Assembly: GCA_005773145.1 (NCBI GenBank)
Contig: SXHS01000213.1
Span: forward strand, 1 to 7,584
Direction of reading: 5' to 3'
DNA length: 7,584 nt
DNA from: Planctomycetaceae bacterium
GTDB lineage: Bacteria; Planctomycetota; Planctomycetia; Pirellulales; Pirellulaceae
Shown: positions 1 to 4,249 of the stretch, in pieces
Layout of the letters: each line of letters opens with the position of its first letter
How positions within the stretch are numbered: the stretch's first letter is position 1
Position numbers and translations under genes: made by a program
The notes under the pieces: generated by a model
Seen by the model: the letters and a program-made list of their open reading frames with translations, nothing else
Database searches by the model: none
What the model was told of the DNA's origin: nothing

Positions 1-75
1 GCCATTTAATATGCCAATGATGGTTTCCTAAAGACGGCTTGCGGTACAGGCTCAAAAACGGCGAAAAGAAGCGAC
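1..75. other. Upstream flank of secE, no gene recognised
   Basis: This short left-edge stretch shows no coding region that I can assign. In many bacteria a tRNA-Trp gene and an EF-Tu gene lie just before secE. I looked for a cloverleaf or a 3' CCA end and saw none, so if they exist they lie outside the window. An AT-rich patch near positions 6-12 (TTAATAT) resembles a weak -10 box, but any -35 box would fall off the left edge, so no promoter is called. Confidence 0.5.
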
Positions 76-531
76 ATGGGCAAGGAAGAGAGTTTGGCGA
101 CGTCATCACCCCTGGGTGCTTGGTTTCAGCTTGGAGTCTACAAGCGAAATCAGGGCCGGATGGTGCGCAAGACGACGTTCGGCGTTCTATTCGTCATTGC
201 GATGTTTGGCGCGTGGCGGCTCGCTGAGTCGCTGTTGGTGCAGACGGGTTTGAGCGAGTATCGCTACCTCATTGGCGGCTTGGTATTTGCGGTGGGTGGC
301 TGGATCAGTTATCGACTGGTGAATCAACCGCGGTTTGCCGATTTCCTGATTTCGGTGGAAGCGGAGCTCAACAAGGTGTCGTGGCCGACTCGCACCGAGT
401 TGATTCGGAGCGCGGTGGTGGTGATCGTGATGATTTTTGTGTTGGCCTTTGTGTTGTTCTTTTTCGATTTGCTCTGGCAGAACGTGTTTACGTGGTTGGG
501 TGTTCTCCAATCTCCGGGGACAGAGAATTAA
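76..531 (+). CDS. secE: Preprotein translocase subunit SecE
   Basis: SecE is the small membrane subunit that clamps SecY in the SecYEG protein-export channel of the inner membrane. The 151-residue product has the family hallmark at about residues 87-109: an amphipathic segment containing ELNKVSWPTRTEL, followed by the conserved final membrane helix (about 111-135). Two further hydrophobic stretches (about 33-50 and 64-82) give three predicted helices, like the 127-residue E. coli protein and unlike the one-helix 60-residue SecE of many bacteria. The ATG at 76 is preceded only by a weak purine-rich stretch (GAAAAGAAG). An in-frame ATG at 160 has AGGG a few bases upstream and could be an alternative start, but it would drop the segment YKRNQGR, which I recall as conserved in planctomycete SecE. 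The stop codon overlaps the nusG start by one base, so the two are probably translationally coupled. Confidence 0.95.
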   Translation: MGKEESLATSSPLGAWFQLGVYKRNQGRMVRKTTFGVLFVIAMFGAWRLAESLLVQTGLSEYRYLIGGLVFAVGGWISYRLVNQPRFADFLISVEAELNKVSWPTRTELIRSAVVVIVMIFVLAFVLFFFDLLWQNVFTWLGVLQSPGTEN

Positions 532-1421
532 TGGGCGAGCTGGCAGACGATCAAGACATTCAGGCATCTTCCGCGGCTGCGGTTCCGTCGCCGGACGAGG
601 GGGGGCCTCACACGGCACCGGCCTCGGACAGTGTCGAGGCAGACTTCCAGGCCGATGCGGCAAGGCATGTCGAGGGAGAGCACGAGGAGTTGGCTCCGAG
701 CGCCGCGCGACGGCGGGGGAGTCGTGGTGCGCAGGCACGCGCCAGCGAAGCGACGGCGCCCGAGTTGACCGATCCGGATCTCGCCGACGCGGAAGACAAC
801 CTGCCGGATGAGGAAGAAGAAGTCCCCTACGACGAAAACGTCAAGCCACTCGAGGAATTCCTCGAGGATGAAAACGCCGAAGTGGAACTGAAGTGGTACA
901 TCCTTAAGGTCCAAAGCAACCGCGAGAACTCAATTTGCGAGGGTTTGCAGCGACGCGTTCGGGTGGCTGGATTGGACCGATTTTTCGGCGATATCCTGGT
1001 CCCCACCGAAGATGTAGCGGAATTCAAGAACGGCAAGCGTTATGTGGTCAAGCGGAAGCTGTATCCCGGGTACATTGTCCTGCGCATGTGCCTAAACGAC
1101 GACACCTGGTTCCTGGTGCGCGAGACGCCTGGCATTGGCGATTTCGCGGGGTCCGCCGGCAAACCTACCCCCATGTTGTCGCACGAAATTGAGCGGATCA
1201 TTAAATCGTCGTCACCCAAGAAGCCGGGTGAGGAACCGATTAAGACCGCGATCCCGTTCAAGCAGGGCGAACGTGTGCGAATCAAGGAGGGAACCTTCGA
1301 GAACTTCGAGGGCGAAGTGGAAAACATTGACGAAGCCAACGGGCGCGTGACCGTGATGATCAATATTTTTGGTCGGTCCACGCCGGTCGAGTTGGAGCAC
1401 TGGCAGATAGGGGCGATTTAG
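531..1421 (+). CDS. nusG: Transcription termination/antitermination factor NusG with long acidic N-terminal extension
   Basis: NusG binds the clamp of RNA polymerase through its NGN domain, suppresses pausing, and recruits Rho or ribosomal protein S10 through its KOW domain. The NGN domain starts at about residue 121 (KWYILKVQSNRE) and includes KRKLYPGYIVLRM and the polymerase-facing TPGIGDFAGSAGKPTPM. The KOW domain is at about 244-293 (FKQGERVRIKEGTFENFEGEV, then NIFGRSTPVELEHWQIG). At 296 residues the protein is far longer than the usual roughly 180. The extra 118 residues are rich in Ala, Glu and Asp, look disordered, and contain one basic patch (RRRGSRGAQAR, about 60-70). The ATG at 531 overlaps the secE stop (TAATG), with GGGGA about 11 bases upstream. 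The open frame runs further upstream to 381, but only through secE. A GTG at 882 with GAGGA upstream would yield a normal-length NusG, so an internal start cannot be excluded. The extension's GC-rich third positions support real coding. Confidence 0.95.
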   Translation: MGELADDQDIQASSAAAVPSPDEGGPHTAPASDSVEADFQADAARHVEGEHEELAPSAARRRGSRGAQARASEATAPELTDPDLADAEDNLPDEEEEVPYDENVKPLEEFLEDENAEVELKWYILKVQSNRENSICEGLQRRVRVAGLDRFFGDILVPTEDVAEFKNGKRYVVKRKLYPGYIVLRMCLNDDTWFLVRETPGIGDFAGSAGKPTPMLSHEIERIIKSSSPKKPGEEPIKTAIPFKQGERVRIKEGTFENFEGEVENIDEANGRVTVMINIFGRSTPVELEHWQIGAI

Positions 1422-1455
1422 GCTGGTTAATCGCTAGTTCATTCAGGGATTTTTT

Positions 1456-1495
1456 GGCATCCGGTGATCGAGGCAGCCTCGACGCATGAAGATGC
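1456..1495 (+). promoter_or_regulatory. Predicted stem-loop in the rplK leader
   Basis: The nusG-rplK gap contains a perfect 6-bp inverted repeat, TCGAGG (1468-1473) and CCTCGA (1477-1482), with a CAG loop. It can be enclosed by a second 5-bp pairing, GCATC (1457-1461) with GATGC (1491-1495). A competing small hairpin GCAT-GAAG-ATGC is also possible within the 3' part. In E. coli and other bacteria ribosomal protein L1 represses the rplK-rplA operon by binding an mRNA leader structure resembling its 23S rRNA site. This element is in the right place for that role, but I have not matched it to the L1 consensus, so the function is inference. Confidence 0.4.
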
Positions 1496-1517
1496 TCGAG
1501 ATAAGGTCGAATTCGTT

Positions 1518-1943
1518 ATGGCTAAGCAACTGGTAGGTAGCGCGAAGTTTCAGGTTCCCGGTGGGCAGGCCACTCCGGCTCCCCCCGTCGGCACCTCGTT
1601 GGGCAAGTACGGCATCAACCTGGGGCAGTTTGTTCAGCAGTTCAATGAACGGACGCGAGAATACGCAGGGACGCCCATTCCCGTGGTGGTGAGCGTGTAC
1701 AGCGATCGGTCGTTCGAGTTCATCACCAAAAGTCCCCCGGCGGCCGCGTTGCTCAAGAAGGCGGCTGGCATTGCCCGCGCTTCCGGGACTCCAAACCGCG
1801 AAAAAGTGGGAGTGGTCACGCAACAGCAAGTTGAGGATATTTGCCGCCAGAAGATGGCCGATCTTAACGCGCGTGACATGGAACACGCGCGACGCATGAT
1901 CGAGGGAACAGCGCGAAGCATGGGAATTGAGGTCCAGTCCTAG
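1518..1943 (+). CDS. rplK: 50S ribosomal protein L11
   Basis: L11 binds the GTPase-associated region of 23S rRNA at the base of the ribosomal stalk and helps translation factors and the stringent factor RelA sense the ribosome. The 141-residue product matches the usual length (142 in E. coli). The N-terminal domain shows PAPPVGTSLGKYGINLGQF (residues 20-38), then IPVVVSVYSDRSFEFITKSPPAAALLKKAAG. The C-terminal rRNA-binding domain ends with the signature IEGTARSMGIEV. Pro22 and Pro23 of the thiostrepton-site helix are present, while residue 26, proline in most bacteria, is Thr. The ATG at 1518 is chosen because it gives the standard MAKQ start and has AAGG about 11 bases upstream. A GTG at 1464 in the same frame would add 18 residues unrelated to the family. 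The gene is followed 61 bases later by rplA, the usual partner. Confidence 0.97.
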   Translation: MAKQLVGSAKFQVPGGQATPAPPVGTSLGKYGINLGQFVQQFNERTREYAGTPIPVVVSVYSDRSFEFITKSPPAAALLKKAAGIARASGTPNREKVGVVTQQQVEDICRQKMADLNARDMEHARRMIEGTARSMGIEVQS

Positions 1944-2004
1944 GCGAATTGGGACAAGATCGGGTGATTAGAAATCAGTAGCAGGGAAAGGTTGGCGGCA
2001 TTCG

Positions 2005-2685
2005 ATGGCAAAGCGATCCAAACGATATCGAGCCCTCGCAGAAAAAGTACCCACCGCGGACCCCATCGCGTTGGAGAAAGCAGTCGAGATCCTGAAGCAG
2101 TTCGGGACCACTCGCTTCGATCAGACCGTGGAAATCGCCATGCGTTTGGGAGTGGATCCCAAGCAGGCCGACCAGATCGTGCGCGGCAGCCTCGTGCTGC
2201 CGCACGGCATTGGCCGCACACAACGGGTTGTGGTTTTCGCCAAGGGTGACGCGGCCGCGGCGGCTGAGCAAGCAGGTGCGGATGCCGTGGGGCAGGAGGA
2301 TTTGGCGGAACGGATCAAGGGTGGCTGGTTGGACTTTGATGTGTGTATCGCCGCTCCCGACATGATGGGATTGGTCGGCCCGCTCGGACGCGTGTTGGGC
2401 CCCCGCGGTTTAATGCCCTCCCCGCGAGCCGGTACGGTCACGCCCGATGTGGCGAAAGTAGTCAAGGAGTACAAGGCGGGGAAGGTGGAGTTTCGCAACG
2501 ATGCCACCGGCATCGTGCACGCGGTTGTGGGCAAGCTGAGCTTCGATCAACAAAAGTTGCTGGACAACGTCCAGGCCTTTATCCACTACATCCAGGGACT
2601 CAAGCCGGCGTCCGTGAAGGGTACCTACGTGAAGGGAATCGCCTTGAGCGCAACGATGAGCCCCAGCGTACGCGTCGCAGCGTAA
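2005..2685 (+). CDS. rplA: 50S ribosomal protein L1
   Basis: L1 forms the mobile L1 stalk of the large subunit, which helps release tRNA from the E site, and in several bacteria it represses its own operon by binding mRNA. The 226-residue product is close to the usual length (234 in E. coli). The conserved blocks are RGSLVLPHGIGRTQRVVVFAKG (about 60-81), the signature GPLGRVLGPRGLMPSPRAG (125-143), then TVTPDVAKVVKEYKAGKVEFRNDATGIVH and the C-terminal KPASVKGTYVKGIALSATMSPSV. PSPRAG replaces the more common PNPK, as I recall for planctomycete L1. The ATG at 2005 gives the standard MAKRSKRY start, and the purine-rich AGGGAAAGG lies about 13 bases upstream, slightly long spacing. The gene sits between rplK and rplJ and is followed by a tandem repeat that begins immediately after the stop. 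Confidence 0.97.
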   Translation: MAKRSKRYRALAEKVPTADPIALEKAVEILKQFGTTRFDQTVEIAMRLGVDPKQADQIVRGSLVLPHGIGRTQRVVVFAKGDAAAAAEQAGADAVGQEDLAERIKGGWLDFDVCIAAPDMMGLVGPLGRVLGPRGLMPSPRAGTVTPDVAKVVKEYKAGKVEFRNDATGIVHAVVGKLSFDQQKLLDNVQAFIHYIQGLKPASVKGTYVKGIALSATMSPSVRVAA

Positions 2686-2690
2686 CGCAA

Positions 2691-2749
2691 CGAACACCTG
2701 GCAGCGAACACCTGGCAGCGAACACCTGGCAGCGCGAATCACGTGGCCG
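2691..2749. repeat. 14-bp tandem repeat, three perfect copies plus one degenerate, between rplA and rplJ
   Basis: The unit CGAACACCTGGCAG occurs perfectly at 2691-2704, 2705-2718 and 2719-2732. A fourth, diverged copy (CGAATCACGTGGCCG, one inserted base and two substitutions) follows at 2735-2749. The array begins 5 bases after the rplA stop, and the last codons of rplA (GCA GCG TAA) resemble the unit's GCAGCGAA junction, so the array may have grown from the gene end. The 14-bp period is not a multiple of three, consistent with non-coding DNA. It lies in the 112-base leader of rplJ, where L10 autoregulation sites are found in other bacteria. No function can be shown from the sequence. Confidence 0.9.
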
Positions 2750-2797
2750 GTGCCAAGATCATAACGACGAGCGGTGGGTTAGAGAGCGAGACATGCC

Positions 2798-3361
2798 ATG
2801 AGCAAACGAATGAAGGATTTGATCACACGTGACTATGCCGGGCGACTGGCGAACGTGGAGAACGCCTTGCTGGTCGACGTGATTGGCATGAGTGCCAACG
2901 ATGCGTGCGCCCTCCGCAAGCAGTTGCGCGAGAAAAAGATTCAGTTGATGGTGATCAAGAACAGCTTGGCCCGTCGGGCGACCGTCGGCTCCCAGCTGGA
3001 TGGACTTATGGAGACCGTGGACGGCTCCCTAGCGATCGTCTGGGGTGGCGAGGACATCATTTCGCTGGCCAAAGTGGTGGTCGCACTGACCGAGAGCAAG
3101 GCCTACAGCGCGACCCTTAAGTCGTGTGGCGGCGTGATGGAGGGCGAGCACCTGACGGCCGAGCGAGTGAAAGCCGTTAGTAAATGGCCGTCGCGGACGG
3201 AAATGCTCAGCATCCTGTCCGGACAATTGCTGTCGCCGGGAGCCCAATTGTCTGCGGCGTTGCTGGGACCTGGTGGTCAGTTGGCCAGCCAGATCGAGCA
3301 GATCGCCGAAGGAAAGGGTCCGGGGGCGGGCGCGGCCGAGGCCGCCGATGCCTCAGCCTAG
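2798..3361 (+). CDS. rplJ: 50S ribosomal protein L10
   Basis: L10 anchors the L12 dimers to the ribosome and, with them, forms the flexible stalk that recruits elongation factors. In E. coli the L10-L12 complex also represses rplJL translation by binding the leader mRNA. The product is 187 residues (165 in E. coli). Visible features are ALLVDVIGMSANDACALRKQLRE (23-45), IKNSLARRA (53-61), and a central conserved stretch ending in KWPSRTEMLSILSGQLLSPG (129-148). The C-terminal helix region LSAALLGPGGQLASQIEQIAE (151-171) is the expected L12-binding segment, and the tail is Ala/Gly-rich. The ATG at 2798 gives the standard MSKRMKDLI start. The upstream sequence AGAGAGCGAG is only a weak ribosome binding site. 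A two-codon ATG CCA TGA at 2793-2801 overlaps the start. Confidence 0.95.
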   Translation: MSKRMKDLITRDYAGRLANVENALLVDVIGMSANDACALRKQLREKKIQLMVIKNSLARRATVGSQLDGLMETVDGSLAIVWGGEDIISLAKVVVALTESKAYSATLKSCGGVMEGEHLTAERVKAVSKWPSRTEMLSILSGQLLSPGAQLSAALLGPGGQLASQIEQIAEGKGPGAGAAEAADASA

Positions 3362-3426
3362 GCGTGCTTAGGCAATTGTAGATGAATAAGACGCGGATGA
3401 CTAAGTCGTATTCGAGTCGGGATCAA

Positions 3427-3460
3427 TTGTAGTTTGGGACAGCTTGTAGTTTGGGACAGC
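3427..3460. repeat. Perfect 17-bp tandem duplication
   Basis: TTGTAGTTTGGGACAGC is present at 3427-3443 and again, without a mismatch, at 3444-3460. It lies between rplJ and rplL, directly before the hairpin at 3465-3493. Perfect identity suggests a recent slippage duplication or a site kept in two copies. The sequence itself does not show which. Confidence 0.92.
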
Positions 3461-3464
3461 GCAT

Positions 3465-3493
3465 CGCAGATGGAGTTGGGACTCATCTCTGCG
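3465..3493 (+). promoter_or_regulatory. Predicted hairpin upstream of rplL
   Basis: CGCAGA (3465-3470) pairs perfectly with TCTGCG (3488-3493). Inside, GAGT (3473-3476) pairs with ACTC (3481-3484) around a TGGG loop, with a small internal loop between the two stems. It ends 32 bases before the rplL start codon. A run of five T starts seven bases after the stem, too far for a standard intrinsic terminator. It could be an attenuator, a processing site or a regulator-binding structure affecting the high L12 to L10 ratio, which is inference. Confidence 0.5.
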
Positions 3494-3495
3494 GT

Positions 3496-3516
3496 GCCCA
3501 TTTTTGCAGAAAGGGC
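3496..3516 (+). promoter_or_regulatory. Candidate hairpin covering the rplL ribosome binding site
   Basis: The rplL ribosome binding site is the purine run AGAAAGGG at 3508-3515, about 10 bases before the ATG. GCCC (3496-3499) can pair with GGGC (3513-3516), and after a bulged A, TTTT (3501-3504) can pair with GAAA (3509-3512, one G-U pair) around a four-base loop. The whole site would then be hidden. The upstream hairpin at 3465-3493 ends three bases earlier and could form at the same time. Confidence 0.4.
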
Positions 3517-3525
3517 GTTTTGAAC

Positions 3526-3939
3526 ATGGCCGATGACACCGCTACCCTCGAAGTGGCAACCGAGATCCGCAGCTTGGGGGATCAGATTGCCGGGCTGACC
3601 TTGAAACAAGCCAAGCAACTCAGTGACTACTTGAAGGACGCCTACGATATCGAACCGGCCGCCGGCGGCGCGGTCATGATGGCGGCTCCAGCTGGCGGCG
3701 GCGGTGAAGCCGCACAGGCTGCTGTGCAGACCGAATTCGACGTGGTCTTGACCGGCTTCGGCGACAAGAAGATCGGCGTGATTAAGGAAGTCCGCGCCCT
3801 GACGGGACTTGGCTTAAAAGAGGCAAAGGATTTGGTGGAAGCCGTGCCGAGTAAGGTCAAGTCGGGCATTGCCAAGGAAGAGGCCGAGGCCGCGAAGAAG
3901 CAACTGGAAGAGGCCGGCGCCACGGTGGAGATCAAATAG
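3526..3939 (+). CDS. rplL: 50S ribosomal protein L7/L12
   Basis: L12 is the multi-copy stalk protein whose C-terminal domain contacts EF-Tu, EF-G, IF2 and release factors and stimulates their GTP hydrolysis. The 137-residue product (121 in E. coli) has three expected parts. The N-terminal dimerisation domain spans about 8-43 (IRSLGDQIAGLTLKQAKQLS region). An Ala/Gly-rich hinge covers about 44-67 and includes GGGG. The globular domain spans about 69-137, with TEFDVVLTGFGDKKIGVIKEV, then RALTGLGLKEAKDLVEAVP and LEEAGATVEIK at the end. The ATG at 3526 is chosen over an upstream in-frame TTG at 3451 because it has a good AGAAAGGG site at proper spacing and starts at the family-typical position. 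It lies 164 bases after rplJ, with hairpins in between. Confidence 0.97.
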   Translation: MADDTATLEVATEIRSLGDQIAGLTLKQAKQLSDYLKDAYDIEPAAGGAVMMAAPAGGGGEAAQAAVQTEFDVVLTGFGDKKIGVIKEVRALTGLGLKEAKDLVEAVPSKVKSGIAKEEAEAAKKQLEEAGATVEIK

Positions 3940-3965
3940 TTCGTGTCGTGGTTGGTGTCGCAACG

Positions 3966-3989
3966 CGGCTGGGTGTCGCAGCCCAGCCG
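3966..3989 (+). promoter_or_regulatory. Strong GC-rich hairpin after rplL, possible attenuator
   Basis: CGGCTGGG (3966-3973) and CCCAGCCG (3982-3989) form a perfect 8-bp stem with an 8-base loop, starting 27 bases after the rplL stop. No T-tract follows (AGACCGAGAG comes next), so it does not look like a standalone intrinsic terminator. The position matches the rplL-rpoB attenuator/processing region of E. coli. The nine-base string GGTGTCGCA occurs just before it (3954-3962) and again across its loop (3972-3980). Confidence 0.55.
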
Positions 3990-4027
3990 AGACCGAGAGT
4001 ACGGCAGTCCCCCCAGAGAGGTTTCGC

Positions 4028-4050
4028 GCCGCTGGCCCGTTCGCAGCGGC
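4028..4050 (+). promoter_or_regulatory. Second predicted hairpin in the rplL-rpoB gap
   Basis: GCCGCTG (4028-4034) pairs perfectly with CAGCGGC (4044-4050) around a 9-base loop. The stem may be lengthened by CGC (4025-4027) with GCG (4055-4057) across a 4-base bulge. No T-tract follows. In this GC-rich DNA some inverted repeats are expected by chance, so its role is uncertain. Confidence 0.35.
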
Positions 4051-4232
4051 CGTAGCGCGGGTGGTATGGCTTGACCAGCATAGCTTTCCTCATGCCCTTA
4101 GGGTCCCAAGCCCGCGGGGTTTTGTGCATTCTCCAAGCCGATGTGCTGAGGGTGCGCGCCGATTTTCCCCGCCAGGGATCCGTTCGGGGCCACGCCCTCA
4201 GGGTCGACGGACCTTTTCCCCATTTAGTCGCT

Positions 4233-4238
4233 AAGGAG
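4233..4238 (+). promoter_or_regulatory. Ribosome binding site of rpoB
   Basis: AAGGAG lies 11 bases before the ATG at 4250. It is the strongest Shine-Dalgarno match in the window and fixes the rpoB start. A small inverted repeat TTAG-TCG-CTAA (4224-4234) abuts it and overlaps its first two bases. Confidence 0.8.
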
Positions 4239-4249
4239 ACATAACGTCC

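Larger units (their letters stand above)
3362..3525 (+). other. rplJ-rplL intergenic region with repeats and hairpins
   Basis: This 164-base gap is long for rplJ-rplL. Besides the duplication and hairpins listed separately, the nine-base string CAATTGTAG occurs at 3373-3381 and again at 3424-3432, where it leads into the duplication. I see no convincing promoter and no small gene. A TTG-initiated open frame from 3451 only extends rplL upstream through the non-coding repeats. Confidence 0.6.
3940..4249 (+). other. rplL-rpoB intergenic region, structured leader of rpoB
   Basis: This 310-base gap has no supportable gene. It holds two GC-rich hairpins (3966-3989 and 4028-4050, listed separately) and a pair of near-identical 12-mers, GCCCTTAGGGTC (4094-4105) and GCCCTCAGGGTC (4194-4205), exactly 100 bases apart. 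A partial match CTGAGGGT lies between them at 4146-4153. A GCCCGCGGGG followed by four T (4110-4123) is a weak terminator-like string. In E. coli the equivalent gap contains an attenuator and an RNase III site that reduce rpoB expression relative to rplL. A similar role here is plausible but unproven. Confidence 0.6.

Noticed and set aside
1446..1455. Run of six T after nusG as a terminator
   Set aside because: No stable stem directly precedes it, and the strong stem in the region lies downstream of the T run.
1464..1517. Upstream GTG start for rplK
   Set aside because: The 18 added residues do not fit L11, while the ATG at 1518 has a ribosome binding site and gives the standard N-terminus.
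3451..3525. Upstream TTG start for rplL
   Set aside because: It would translate through the 17-bp duplication and the hairpins. The ATG at 3526 has a good ribosome binding site and the family-typical start.
4071..4099. Possible rpoB promoter with TTGACC as a -35 box
   Set aside because: At the proper spacing the sequence is GCCCTT, which does not resemble a -10 box.
3869..4234. Possible small Arg/Pro-rich gene in the rplL-rpoB gap (+ strand)
   Set aside because: It begins inside rplL in another frame, has no ribosome binding site, and its composition is that of translated GC-rich non-coding DNA.
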